64,000 nt of DNA from Listeria booriae (GTDB lineage Bacteria; Bacillota; Bacilli; Lactobacillales; Listeriaceae): positions 186,001 through 250,000 of the forward strand of contig NZ_JNFA01000025.1 of assembly GCF_000766865.1 (NCBI RefSeq). The letters run 5' to 3'. The notes below the pieces were generated by a model. The model made no database searches, had not been told where the DNA came from, and saw nothing but the letters and a program-made list of their open reading frames with translations. Within the stretch, counting starts at the first letter, position 1; every line of letters begins with the position of its first letter. Made by a program: the position numbers and the translations under genes. Of the stretch, positions 34,623 through 43,448 are shown in pieces.

Positions 34623-36099
34623 CCTTGTTTTAATGCCGATTTTAATTCCTGCTTTTGGCGCGGTATTCTTGTTGTTATTTCCGCGAAAAGTGATGATTCA
34701 GCGAACGATTGCTGTTATTACGAGCATTGTGTTAATTTTGGCGAATATTTATCTTGTTTATTACATCTATCAACACGGGATTTTGGTCGTAACGCTTGGT
34801 AATTGGCCAGCGCCGTTCGGGATTTCGATTGTCGGCGATATGTTGGCGATTTTGCTAGTAACGACGACGAGTTTGATTTTGCTTAGTGTGTTGTTATATT
34901 CGTTTTATTCGATTGGAAAACCGCGTGAGCGATTTTTATACTATCCAGCTGTCTTATTCTTGATTGTTGGTGTGAACGGGTCTTTCTTGACGGGTGATAT
35001 TTTCAACTTGTTCGTATTCTTTGAAGTGATGTTGATGGCGTCTTATGTCTTGCTCGTTCTTGGTGGGACGAAGGTGCAGTTAAAAGCCACGGTGAAATAT
35101 TTACTTATCAATGTGGTCGGTTCGGCGTTTCTCGTTATGTCGATTGCCCTGCTTTATTCCATGGTTGGGACGCTTAACATGGCTGATATTTCGCAAAAAA
35201 TCGCGACAATTGAGGGTGGCAACACAGGGATGATTACGGTTGTGGCGGTACTTTTCTTGTTTGTCTTTGGGTTAAAGGCTGGGATTTTCCCGCTTTACTT
35301 CTGGCTTCCTGGATCGTATTATGCGCCGCCAATTCCGGTTCTTGCTCTGTTCGGTGGCTTGCTTACGAAAGTCGGTGTGTACGCGCTAATTCGAGTGTAT
35401 ACGTTGTTCTTTTATAACGAGACCGATTTTGCCTTACCGCTCTTGTCCACGCTTGCTTTAATTACGATTGTGCTTGGCGTGATTGGTGCGATTAGTTACA
35501 ACGATATGAAAACAATTATGATTTATAATATTTTGATTGCAGTTGGCGTGATTTTGTTCAGCGTTTCGTTGATGACACGCGAGGCAATGACTGGCGCAAT
35601 TTTTTACTTGATTCACGATATGCTTATCAAAGGGACACTTTTCCTAACAATTGGCGTTATCATTGCGATTACCGGTTACTCTAGCATTCAAAAATTCAGC
35701 GGGCTCATGAGTGTGAAACCGTCGCTCGGCTGGACGTTCTTTATTGGGGCGCTTGGTCTTGCCGGAATTCCACCACTCAGCGGCTTTATTGGAAAACTGC
35801 TTATCATTGAAGGTTCTTTTGGGGCAAAACATTATGTTGGCGGCATTGTCGTTCTTATTTCCAGCCTGTTTGTCCTCCTGTCGATGATTAAGATTTTCTC
35901 TAAAGGCTTCTGGGGCGAGAAAAAAGGAACATTTAAACTCGATATTCCGTATCGCAAAATGATGTTTCCCGTCTTGCTTTTACTTGTTATTTCAGTTGGT
36001 TATGGTATTTTTTCAGAGGCGATGTATCCACTAATCGATAAAGCAGTCGATCCGTTAGTTGATCCGTCGATCTATATTCAAGCGGTACTGGGGGAGTGA
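34612..36099 (+). CDS. mrpD: Mrp antiporter subunit D
   Basis: A 495-residue NuoN/NuoM-like polytopic subunit that carries ion-coupled proton translocation with MrpA. Core landmarks: GDIFNLFVFFEVMLMASYVLLVLGG with the membrane Glu, GLKAGIFPLYFWLPGSYYAPP with the Lys, and GLAGIPPLSGFIGK. Start: AAGGGG is 11 nt before the ATG at 34612; ATGs at 34603 and 34615 are alternatives. It overlaps mrpC by 11 nt. Its stop is 7 nt before mrpE. Confidence 0.94.
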   Translation: MMSNLVLMPILIPAFGAVFLLLFPRKVMIQRTIAVITSIVLILANIYLVYYIYQHGILVVTLGNWPAPFGISIVGDMLAILLVTTTSLILLSVLLYSFYSIGKPRERFLYYPAVLFLIVGVNGSFLTGDIFNLFVFFEVMLMASYVLLVLGGTKVQLKATVKYLLINVVGSAFLVMSIALLYSMVGTLNMADISQKIATIEGGNTGMITVVAVLFLFVFGLKAGIFPLYFWLPGSYYAPPIPVLALFGGLLTKVGVYALIRVYTLFFYNETDFALPLLSTLALITIVLGVIGAISYNDMKTIMIYNILIAVGVILFSVSLMTREAMTGAIFYLIHDMLIKGTLFLTIGVIIAITGYSSIQKFSGLMSVKPSLGWTFFIGALGLAGIPPLSGFIGKLLIIEGSFGAKHYVGGIVVLISSLFVLLSMIKIFSKGFWGEKKGTFKLDIPYRKMMFPVLLLLVISVGYGIFSEAMYPLIDKAVDPLVDPSIYIQAVLGE

Positions 36100-36106
36100 T
36101 GCAAAA

Positions 36107-36583
36107 ATGGCGTTTCAGTTAATTATTAATATTATTCTTGCCTGTTTGTGGATGTTCCTACAGTCCTCATTTACGATGGGAACGTTCATCCTTGGCTTTA
36201 TTATCGGGATTTTCTTGTTGTTCTTTATGCGTCGTTTCCTTGGGTCTCGCTTTTATATTTGGCGGATTTTGGCGCTCGTGAAGCTGTTGTTTAACTTCTT
36301 TAAGGATTTAATTATTTCCACAGTGATGGTAGCGCGAATCGTTTTGAAAAAGGACATGAATATTAGACCTGGTATTTTTCGATATGAAACAACGCTTGAG
36401 ACCGATTGGGAAGTAACGATGTTGGCGATTTTAATTACGCTGACTCCGGGGACGCTTTCGATTGATATCTCGGATGATTATAAAGCCATTTACGTGCATT
36501 CGCTTCACGTTCCTAATATTGAAGAAGAAATCGCGACCATTCGGAAATCTTATGAAGGCGCGATTATGGAGGTGTTCCATTGA
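36107..36583 (+). CDS. mrpE: Mrp antiporter subunit E
   Basis: A 158-residue membrane subunit (the same length as B. subtilis MrpE as I recall it) with two to three N-terminal helices and a soluble C-terminal domain with the segment VTMLAILITLTPGTLSIDI. GGGGGAG before the ATG at 36107 selects the start; the frame is open upstream inside mrpD. It overlaps mrpF by 4 nt. Confidence 0.94.
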   Translation: MAFQLIINIILACLWMFLQSSFTMGTFILGFIIGIFLLFFMRRFLGSRFYIWRILALVKLLFNFFKDLIISTVMVARIVLKKDMNIRPGIFRYETTLETDWEVTMLAILITLTPGTLSIDISDDYKAIYVHSLHVPNIEEEIATIRKSYEGAIMEVFH

Positions 36584-36870
36584 TTATTTTACCGATTGTG
36601 CTCTCCATTGGCTTGCTTTTGTATTCGATTTCGATATTCTTGTATTTGTACCGGATTTTAAAAGGACCTACGACTTCGGATAAAGTAGTGGCGCTGGATT
36701 CGATTGGGATGAATCTCGTTGCTATCGTTGCCCTACTTTCGATGTTACTCGATACAAGTGCGTATTTAGATGTTATTTTGTTAATCGCGTTACTTGCTTT
36801 TATCGGCACGGTTTCCTTTGCTAAATTTATTGAGAAAGGGAAGGTGATTGAGCGTGAGCGTGACAATTGA
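36580..36870 (+). CDS. mrpF: Mrp antiporter subunit F
   Basis: A 96-residue, three-helix subunit with the conserved YRILKGPTTSDKVVALDSIG segment. TTG start at 36580 with GGAGGTG 5 nt upstream. It overlaps mrpE by 4 nt and mrpG by 17 nt. A MrpF homologue can also carry bile-salt efflux in B. subtilis, so a second role is possible. Confidence 0.94.
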   Translation: MIILPIVLSIGLLLYSISIFLYLYRILKGPTTSDKVVALDSIGMNLVAIVALLSMLLDTSAYLDVILLIALLAFIGTVSFAKFIEKGKVIERERDN

Positions 36871-37438
36871 GATTATTATTTCTGTGATGATTTTGCTCGG
36901 CGCCTCCCTTAGTATTTTGGCGGCAATCGGCGTTATCCGTTTACCAGACGTCTATACACGAACGCATGCGGCGGGGATTAGTAACACATTTGGCGTCAGC
37001 TTGTTGCTTTTTGCGACAGTTGGGTATTTCTTTCATACTGGTCAAGGCTTTAACGCTCGTGTGTTACTAGCGATTCTGTTCATTTATTTGACCACACCAA
37101 TCGCCTCCCACCTTATCAACCGTGCGGCATACGACACTGGTGTACCACTTGCCATCCGCATTCGTGACCAACTCCGCTCCGTGAAAAAAGACGACATTAA
37201 AAAGCGTAAAAACTTGATTATCAAACAAGAGCAGTTGGAGCGCGCGCGTCAAGAACGAGAAGAATTGGAAGACCAACTAGATTGGGAATTGCGCGATGAG
37301 CGCATCGAAGAACGCGAAGTTGCCGAAGACGTAGCGCGCGAAAGAGAAGAAACACGCATCGAACAAGAATCCGACGACTCCGAAAATGAAATTATTGAGT
37401 TAGACGAAGAGAACGATTCAGATAAAAAAGAAGACTAA
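36854..37438 (+). CDS. mrpG: Mrp antiporter subunit G with charged C-terminal extension
   Basis: A 194-residue protein. The first 120 residues are a normal MrpG (three helices, GVIRLPDVYTRTHAAG motif). The last 75 or so residues are an extra, highly charged tail of Lys/Arg then Glu/Asp/Arg, probably a long helix or coiled coil, ending very acidic. AAGGTGA 6 nt before the GTG at 36854 selects the start; in-frame TTG (36848) and GTG (36860) are alternatives. It is last in the operon and is followed by a strong terminator. The tail is unusual for the family, which is about 120 residues in Bacillus, and its job is unknown. Confidence 0.92.
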   Translation: MSVTIEIIISVMILLGASLSILAAIGVIRLPDVYTRTHAAGISNTFGVSLLLFATVGYFFHTGQGFNARVLLAILFIYLTTPIASHLINRAAYDTGVPLAIRIRDQLRSVKKDDIKKRKNLIIKQEQLERARQEREELEDQLDWELRDERIEEREVAEDVAREREETRIEQESDDSENEIIELDEENDSDKKED

Positions 37439-37442
37439 CAAA

Positions 37443-37490
37443 AAATGCCATGCCCCTTCAAATTTTTAGGGAACATGGCATTTCTTTTTA
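37443..37490. terminator. Bidirectional terminator after mrpG
   Basis: AAATGCCATG (37443-37452) / CATGGCATTT (37474-37483), T runs on both sides. It serves mrpG and the convergent thioesterase. Confidence 0.9.
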
Positions 37491-37859
37491 TCTCATTTTT
37501 TTAACAGCCATCGTACAGCGACTAACACAAACCAGCTTGCCGCTCTCCTCACTACGAATCTCGACCTGCCAAACCTGCGTTGACCTCCCGATATGAACTG
37601 GCGTAGCCTCTGCGCGCACATAGCCATCCCGTACCGACGAAATATGGTTCGCATTAATCTCAAGCCCAAAAACAATTTCCCCGTCCTGAACGTGCTCTGA
37701 CGCCCCAATACTCGCCGCCTGTTCCGCAAGTGCCACCGAAGCCCCCCCATGCAAAAAACCAAACGGCTGCCTCGTCTTCTCACCCACCGGCATCCTCACA
37801 CAAGCCCCCTGCGTCCCAACCTCAACCAACTCCATCTCCAAAAAATCCCCCAAACTCAT
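37488..37859 (-). CDS. Hotdog-fold thioesterase (PaaI/YuxO family)
   Basis: A 123-residue hotdog thioesterase. The motif QPFGFLHGGASVALAE is typical of the PaaI/MenI group, which hydrolyses aryl- or acyl-CoA esters; in this position the B. subtilis homologue YuxO acts in menaquinone synthesis (DHNA-CoA thioesterase). AGGGAG 7 nt before the ATG at 37859 selects the start; the frame extends 16 codons further without a ribosome site. It is convergent with mrpG. The link to menaquinone is inferred by family. Confidence 0.85.
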   Translation of the reverse strand: MSLGDFLEMELVEVGTQGACVRMPVGEKTRQPFGFLHGGASVALAEQAASIGASEHVQDGEIVFGLEINANHISSVRDGYVRAEATPVHIGRSTQVWQVEIRSEESGKLVCVSRCTMAVKKMR

Positions 37860-37933
37860 CCGAACACTCCCTCTCAATCTTGTCTCTCTATTATATCCGA
37901 AACCCAAAGCTATTTCGAACCTTAGTAATAATG

Positions 37934-37980
37934 TTTTATGTTTATGTTTATGTTTATGTTTTGTCTTTTATGTTTTGTCT
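37934..37980 (+). repeat. TTTATG microsatellite and 14-bp tandem copy
   Basis: Four or so TTTATG units run into two exact tandem copies of TTTATGTTTTGTCT (37953-37966 and 37967-37980). The tract is T/G-rich on the plus strand, in the thioesterase upstream region. It may vary in length between strains. Confidence 0.8.
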
Positions 37981-38030
37981 CTTTTCTTTCCCGTGTAAGA
38001 CGTACACTCGGCTTCACACAAATCGAGCGA

Positions 38031-38129
38031 AAGCGTTTGCAATTCGCTAGTTTTGGGAAACCCGGAAGCGGAGCATACTTGCGTATGTGAGAACCGGAAG
38101 TTCCCAAAACTAGCGCATTGCGAGCGCTT
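38031..38129. repeat. 99-bp inverted repeat with nested hairpin
   Basis: The outer arms (38031-38059 and 38101-38129) pair over 29 positions with 3 mismatches, two of which are G-U compatible. Inside are CCGG/CCGG and CATAC/GTATG stems with an asymmetric loop. No reading frame uses it. It could be a repeat-family member or a terminator-like RNA structure. Confidence 0.65.
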
Positions 38130-38217
38130 GCCGCCGATTTACCCCCGCATAGGTTTCTATCCCTCTTTATTGTGGTACAATATTAGTACTACTGTTTGTT
38201 AGAAAGAGGAGATTGCC

Positions 38218-38694
38218 ATGTTTATCAATGTACCGTTAATTGCTTCGCTGATTGCCATTTTTTTCGCGCAATTTGTCAAAGTTCCTATTCATTTACTTAT
38301 TTACCGGAAACTACAGTGGGGACTTATGTTTTCAACAGGAGGTATGCCTAGTTCGCATTCAGCTGCTGTAACGGCGCTGATGACGACGCTTGCGATTACG
38401 TATGGTATTGATTCTCCTTATTTTGCGATTTCTGTAGTGTTTGGGATTATCGTGATGTTCGATGCGACTGGTGTTAGACGCCAAGCCGGTGAACAAGCTA
38501 TTGTTTTGAACCAGCTGGCACGCGATTTTCATGAATTCGTGGAACATGCGAAAGGTTTAACTGATCCGGAACAGTCTGAGAAACAAAAGCATTTGAAAGA
38601 GATGCTTGGCCATAAACCAATGGAAGTTTTCTTTGGGGCTTTAACTGGGATTGCGATCGGATTTTTAGTAGATTACTTATTTGGATTATTATAA
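38218..38694 (+). CDS. YuiD-family (divergent PAP2/DUF212) membrane protein
   Basis: A 158-residue membrane protein of the DUF212 family, a divergent relative of the PAP2 acid-phosphatase superfamily. It has four to five helices. Conserved segments are STGGMPSSHSAAVTAL (the SGxPSSHS-like phosphatase signature) near residue 40, and DATGVRRQAGEQA with the later KEMLGHKPMEVFFGALTGI. It may dephosphorylate a lipid, but activity is inferred. AGAGGAG lies before the ATG at 38218. Confidence 0.85.
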   Translation: MFINVPLIASLIAIFFAQFVKVPIHLLIYRKLQWGLMFSTGGMPSSHSAAVTALMTTLAITYGIDSPYFAISVVFGIIVMFDATGVRRQAGEQAIVLNQLARDFHEFVEHAKGLTDPEQSEKQKHLKEMLGHKPMEVFFGALTGIAIGFLVDYLFGLL

Positions 38695-38770
38695 AGACAG
38701 CTAAGGATGACTTAATCACGCACGACGATGAGGTCATCTTTTTGTTTTCTAGAAAAAGGGGGTTACACAA

Positions 38771-40471
38771 ATGAAGCAACGCTGGATAGTAGGTTTATTT
38801 TTTCTGCTTCTTCTTATGTTAGCAGGCGGTTTGAAAGCTGATGCTACGGGAAACTGGGAATTTTCTTGGATGATTAAAAATGCTGATTTTGAAAATGTAA
38901 ATATTGCGGAGTATGGGAGAAATGCTGGGCAACCGAATGTTTGGTATGTCAATCAGGACGGGGTTGAAGCTTGGGCAACGTCGAATCCTTCTGGAAATAT
39001 TGAGGTTTGGCAAAACGGTAATGGAGAGCATGTTCCTGCTTTTTCGGGCACTAATTTTATTGAATTAAATTCAGATGGACCAGGTCCTGTTTATCAAGAT
39101 ATTAAAACGGTTCCTGGTTCGACACTCAAATGGAGTTTTGCGCATCGGGGGCGTAATGGATCAGATGTTGCTGAGCTTTTAATCGGAGCGCCAGATAACC
39201 CGCTTCCTATCGTCACAGCAGAAGATGGTACGGTTTGGAATACGTATTCTGGTACTTATGTTGTGCCCGCTGGCCAAACGATGACGCGACTGACTTTTAA
39301 TCCTGTTTCAACATCTCATGGTAATTTGACGATTGGTAATTTTTTAGATGATGTGAATTTGTATATTGATGTCGCTGGTGCGCAATTGGGCGACTATGTT
39401 TGGTATGACACGAATGGCGATGGGATTCAAAATGATGGCGAACCGCCTGCAGCGAACGTTCAAGTCGAACTATATACAAAAAATAATGTTTTAGTGAAAA
39501 CGGAAACCACGAATGATATTGGCGCCTACTTGTTTACTGGGCTTTTGGCTGGTGAGTATCACGTGAAGTTCATCAATCCCGACCCGAGCCGTTATACTTT
39601 TACAAAGCAAAAAGTGGGCGATGAAAACACCGATTCTGATCCTGATAAAAATGGTAATGCAACGGCGAATTTAGCATCCATTCGTGATTTTAATGCTACG
39701 ATTGACGCTGGCCTGACAACAATTGGTTCCGTCATCATCCATAAAGTCGATCAAGATAAGAAGTTAGCTGACGCCAAGTTTGCTGTACAAGATAGTGCCG
39801 GCACAACCGTCGCGTCCGGCACAACAAATGAAGATGGTACCGTCCAAATCGATGGCCTTACTCCCGGCAACTATTCCATCCAAGAAACAGCGGCACCAAC
39901 AGGCTACGAGCTATCACAAGCCCGCACGCCATTCACTATCACCTACGGCCAAACCGCCCCTGTAGAACTCACCGTCACGAACCAATTAAAAACAGGCACG
40001 CTAATCATTCATAAAACAAATACGAAAAACCAAGACTTGGAGAATGCCACATTCGAAGTTTTTGATGAAAAGAATCAATCTATCGCAAAAATAGTGACGA
40101 ATAAAAGCGGGACGGCAACTTTAAATGGCTTGCTACCTGGTTCCTATTATGTAAAAGAACGCGAAGCTCCTGATGGCTATCAACTGAAATCAGACAGCAT
40201 CCCGTTTACGATCCCATTTAATCCGACAACACCCGTGACGTTAACGGTTCAAAACACTGTGGTACCAGCAAATAATCCAGTCACGCCTGATAAACCACAA
40301 CCTAAACCAGCAACACCCGTCATCGTCACACCAACGATAACACCTGTAACCGTGACGCCAAACACCACAGCTGACAAACTTCCCGAAACCGGAGACCGCT
40401 CAGCAGATGTAGCACAACTTCTCGGCCTAGCCTTATTAGCAACGAGCCTCCTCCTAACACGCCGAAAATAG
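38771..40471 (+). CDS. LPXTG surface protein with SdrD-B and SpaA domains
   Basis: A 566-residue sortase-anchored surface protein. Order: signal peptide (about 1-24); an N-terminal jelly-roll-like domain of about 175 residues (GTNFIELNS, LKWSFAHRGRNG); an SdrD-B/Cna-B-like domain (about 205-300, LGDYVWYDTNGDGIQND); two SpaA/prealbumin-like domains (about 315-400 and 400-490) that keep the Lys (IIHK) and Glu (QETAAPTGY, EREAPDGY) expected for isopeptide bonds; a Pro/Thr linker; and LPETGD with a hydrophobic tail and RRK. Sortase A would link it to peptidoglycan. AAAGGGGG precedes the ATG. It is monocistronic with a terminator. Adhesion is a reasonable guess; the ligand is unknown. Confidence 0.9.
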   Translation: MKQRWIVGLFFLLLLMLAGGLKADATGNWEFSWMIKNADFENVNIAEYGRNAGQPNVWYVNQDGVEAWATSNPSGNIEVWQNGNGEHVPAFSGTNFIELNSDGPGPVYQDIKTVPGSTLKWSFAHRGRNGSDVAELLIGAPDNPLPIVTAEDGTVWNTYSGTYVVPAGQTMTRLTFNPVSTSHGNLTIGNFLDDVNLYIDVAGAQLGDYVWYDTNGDGIQNDGEPPAANVQVELYTKNNVLVKTETTNDIGAYLFTGLLAGEYHVKFINPDPSRYTFTKQKVGDENTDSDPDKNGNATANLASIRDFNATIDAGLTTIGSVIIHKVDQDKKLADAKFAVQDSAGTTVASGTTNEDGTVQIDGLTPGNYSIQETAAPTGYELSQARTPFTITYGQTAPVELTVTNQLKTGTLIIHKTNTKNQDLENATFEVFDEKNQSIAKIVTNKSGTATLNGLLPGSYYVKEREAPDGYQLKSDSIPFTIPFNPTTPVTLTVQNTVVPANNPVTPDKPQPKPATPVIVTPTITPVTVTPNTTADKLPETGDRSADVAQLLGLALLATSLLLTRRK

Positions 40472-40473
40472 AA

Positions 40474-40520
40474 AAAAGCCTAGAGCGCAATGTTTAAAAA
40501 ACACTGTTCTCTAGGCTTTT
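40474..40520. terminator. Bidirectional terminator
   Basis: AAAAGCCTAGAG (40474-40485) / CTCTAGGCTTTT (40509-40520), lying between the LPXTG gene and the convergent NDH-2 gene. Confidence 0.9.
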
Positions 40521-40527
40521 CTAATAC

Positions 40528-41742
40528 TTATTTATAGAATTTAAATTTACCTTTATTCATCATAACGCCAGTTCCACCAATTTGGAATAACGCGCGATCA
40601 TCAATAACTTTTTTCATAACAGATGCTGGATAGCCTTTTAAGCTACGGCCCATAACAACACCAATCGCGTCATTATCGCCAATCGAGCAAACTGTTCCTT
40701 TTTCGTGGTATACGAATGGTGCTAATTCGCCTGTAATACCTTTAGCCAATTTCGCTAAGTTCGCTGCTGCAATATCTGCTTGTTGCATTGCGATTTGTGC
40801 AGTTGGCGGGTACGGACGATCGTTCTCAGGGTTAATCATTAATGAACAATCCCCGATAATCAAAATTTCTTCATTGCCTGGAACCGTCAAATCATCGTTT
40901 ACTTTCACGCGACCACGGCCAGCTTCGAATCCAGATGCTTCAATAACGCTATTTCCGCGTACACCAGCGGCCCAAATAACTGTCGCTGCTTTGATTTCTA
41001 CATCTTCTGTTTCACTTTTCGCATATTTAATACCTGCAGCTGTAGCTTCCTTCACTGGCGTACCAACATGGAATTCTACACCACGGTCTTCTAAAACGCC
41101 TACGCCATAGTCAACAAGTTTTGCATCGAATTGTGGCAACACTTTTGGTGAAGCTTCCATACAAACTATGCGGACTTTTTCACGAGGTACGTCATATTTC
41201 TTCACAAGTTCTGGAATACGGTTCGTCAGTTCCCCTAAAAACTCAATGCCAGTAAATCCGGCACCACCAACAACGATTGTTAATAACTCATCGCGTTGCT
41301 CCGTTTTCCATTTCGCAAAACTACCTTCAATTTGAGCACGAATTCGTTTAACAGAATCAATGCTTGTAATCGTATACGCGTATTCTTTCAAACCGCTAAT
41401 ACCGAATGTTTCTGCTTCTGATCCAAGTGCAATCAGTAAAAAGTCGTATGAAATATCCCCTTTGCCAGTAAGTGTTACTGTCTTGTCATCTTTATTGATT
41501 TTCTTGACAGTATCTTGGATGAAAGTTGTTTTCGTTGGGTTAACTACTTTTGCGATAGGATACATTAGTTTATCTGCGTCTAATGTTCCTGCTGCAGCTT
41601 CATGTAACCACGTTGTTTCATGATGATAATCATTTTTGTTCACCAATACTAAATCTGCTTCTACATTCAGTTGTTGCAATTTACGCAACGTCTTCAAGCC
41701 ACCATACCCAGCTCCTAGAATGACGATCTTTGGCTTACTCAT
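40528..41742 (-). CDS. ndh: Type II NADH dehydrogenase (NDH-2)
   Basis: A 404-residue FAD-dependent membrane-associated NADH:quinone oxidoreductase that feeds electrons to the quinone pool without pumping protons. The first dinucleotide fold is VILGAGYGGLKTL at residue 6, the second VVGGAGFTGIEFLGEL near 155, and the conserved ATVIWAAGVRGN and EILIIGDCSLM follow. The C-terminal region (KGYPASVMKKVIDDRALFQIGG) is the amphipathic membrane part. TGAGTAAG begins the protein with a GATACAAGATGAG upstream; no strong ribosome site was seen. It is divergent from the YumC-type reductase gene. Confidence 0.93.
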   Translation of the reverse strand: MSKPKIVILGAGYGGLKTLRKLQQLNVEADLVLVNKNDYHHETTWLHEAAAGTLDADKLMYPIAKVVNPTKTTFIQDTVKKINKDDKTVTLTGKGDISYDFLLIALGSEAETFGISGLKEYAYTITSIDSVKRIRAQIEGSFAKWKTEQRDELLTIVVGGAGFTGIEFLGELTNRIPELVKKYDVPREKVRIVCMEASPKVLPQFDAKLVDYGVGVLEDRGVEFHVGTPVKEATAAGIKYAKSETEDVEIKAATVIWAAGVRGNSVIEASGFEAGRGRVKVNDDLTVPGNEEILIIGDCSLMINPENDRPYPPTAQIAMQQADIAAANLAKLAKGITGELAPFVYHEKGTVCSIGDNDAIGVVMGRSLKGYPASVMKKVIDDRALFQIGGTGVMMNKGKFKFYK

Positions 41743-42016
41743 CTTGTATCACATCCACTTTCCCATTGTATTTTTCTCACAAGAAACCGCACTAGGAATC
41801 CTCCTAATGGCAATTATGTAGATTGCGCTTAAACATCTACGTTCATTTGAGAGACACAAAGCCCTCACACTATATCATAGCCGTTTCATCCCATTTTTTC
41901 AAGAGAAGAAGCTCACAATAAACAGAAAGCCGTTGCCATATTGTTTTTATGTGATTTATGGTAGAATAGTTTTGTTGTCAAAAAACTGAAAGAACAGTAT
42001 CCAAGGAGGTTTTTTT

Positions 42017-43012
42017 GTGGACGATCAAACAAAGATTTATGATATAACGATTATCGGGGGCGGGCCAGCCGGTCTATTCGCCGCTTTTTATGCAGGAATG
42101 CGCAAGGCCAATGTCAAAATTATCGAGAGCCTGCCTCAACTCGGCGGTCAACTTTCGACGCTTTATCCTGAGAAATATATTTACGACATCCCAGGATTCC
42201 CAAAAGTACGCGCACAAGAACTAGTAAACAACTTAATCGCGCAAATGAAGCCTTTTGAGCCAACCGTTTGCCTAGAAGAAGCTGTAGCAAGCGTGGAAAA
42301 ACAAGCAGATGGCACATTCGAAATTAGCACAAATCAAGACACGCATTACAGTAAAGCCATCATCATCACTGCAGGAAATGGCGCTTTCCAACCACGTCGC
42401 CTAGAACTTGACGATGCACTACAATACGAAGGCAAAAACTTGCATTATTTCATCAACGACCTAAACCGCTTCTCAGGCCGTCGCGTTGCCGTCTGTGGTG
42501 GGGGCGATTCCGCAGTAGATTGGGCGTTAATGCTAGAACCAATCGCTAAAGAAGTCACTATCATTCACCGCCGCAACGCCTTCCGCGCCCATGAGCATAG
42601 CGTAGAGAAACTGGAGAACTCTTCCATCACTGTCAAAACACCGTTCATTCCTACAGACATCATCGGTGATTCAGAACAAATGACGCAAATTGTTTTAGAG
42701 GAAGTAAAAGGAGACCGTAAAGAAGTACTGGAAATTGATGATTTCATCGTTAATTATGGCTTCGTGTCTTCTCTTGGTCCGATTAAAGAATGGGGCTTAG
42801 ACATCGAGCGTAACTCCATCGTTGTTAACTCCAAAATGGAAACCAACATACCTGGCATCTATTCTGCTGGCGACGTTTGCACCTACGATGGCAAAGTAAA
42901 ACTAATCGCAACTGGTTTCGGCGAAGCTCCAACCGCAGTGAACAACGCGATGAACTATATCGATCCAAAATCCAGAGTACAACCGATGCATTCTAGTTCA
43001 ATGTTTGACTAA
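42017..43012 (+). CDS. yumC: Ferredoxin/flavodoxin-NADP+ reductase (YumC type)
   Basis: A 331-residue flavoprotein of the thioredoxin-reductase-like FNR class. It has the FAD-binding [14 protein letters not shown] at residue 14 and NADPH-binding [12 protein letters not shown] near 155, but no CxxC disulfide, which separates it from thioredoxin reductase. It supplies or takes electrons between NADPH and ferredoxin/flavodoxin. AAGGAGG lies 7 nt before the GTG at 42017. C-terminal Ser/His-rich tail (MHSSSMFD) as in relatives. It is monocistronic, divergent from ndh, and ends in a clear terminator. Confidence 0.93.
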   Translation: MDDQTKIYDITIIGGGPAGLFAAFYAGMRKANVKIIESLPQLGGQLSTLYPEKYIYDIPGFPKVRAQELVNNLIAQMKPFEPTVCLEEAVASVEKQADGTFEISTNQDTHYSKAIIITAGNGAFQPRRLELDDALQYEGKNLHYFINDLNRFSGRRVAVCGGGDSAVDWALMLEPIAKEVTIIHRRNAFRAHEHSVEKLENSSITVKTPFIPTDIIGDSEQMTQIVLEEVKGDRKEVLEIDDFIVNYGFVSSLGPIKEWGLDIERNSIVVNSKMETNIPGIYSAGDVCTYDGKVKLIATGFGEAPTAVNNAMNYIDPKSRVQPMHSSSMFD

Positions 43013-43018
43013 ACACAA

Positions 43019-43075
43019 GAAAAGGCTAGAACATTTGAGAATTTTAGATTCCCTTATGTTCTAGCCTTTCTTCTA
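43019..43075 (+). terminator. Terminator after yumC
   Basis: AAAGGCTAGAACAT (43021-43034) / ATGTTCTAGCCTTT (43056-43069), then CTTCTATTT. Confidence 0.88.
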
Positions 43076-43196
43076 TTTAAAATTCGATCGCTGATTCTAT
43101 ATATAGCATAGATCAATTAATTCTTCCAATGGATTACATCTTTTCCTCGCTCTGGTGCATGTTGAAACTCTAAAATAGCATGCGCGCGCTCACCAA

Positions 43197-43430
43197 TCAA
43201 AAAGGATTCTCTTCCAAAAACCGATAAACATTCTCCACCAACTCATCCACCGTTGCCCCGCGCACAACCTCGCCATCCACTAACGCAAACATCGACGTCG
43301 CGCACAAGTCACAATAAGTCAAACAATCATATTCAATCACGTCCAATTTTGGATCCGCATTTAAACGATTAAAAGCCTCCTCAGAACCAGACGCAATATT
43401 ATTTACACAAAACTCCACAATAGGATTCAT
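43197..43430 (-). CDS. YuzB-family protein (DUF1450)
   Basis: A 78-residue protein of the YuzB/DUF1450 family. It carries four cysteines at residues 8, 36, 40 and 43 (CLTYCDLC), a pattern suited to a thioredoxin-like fold or metal/Fe-S binding. AGGAGG precedes the ATG at 43430. It lies 18 nt downstream of yuzD on the same strand and near Fe-S and redox genes, so a redox or cluster-related role is plausible but unproven. Confidence 0.85.
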   Translation of the reverse strand: MNPIVEFCVNNIASGSEEAFNRLNADPKLDVIEYDCLTYCDLCATSMFALVDGEVVRGATVDELVENVYRFLEENPF

Positions 43431-43448
43431 TTTGCCCTCCTACTTCCA

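Noticed and set aside
41755-41800. Rex-like site upstream of ndh
   Set aside because: Only one TTGTGA half is present on the minus strand; the second half matches poorly.
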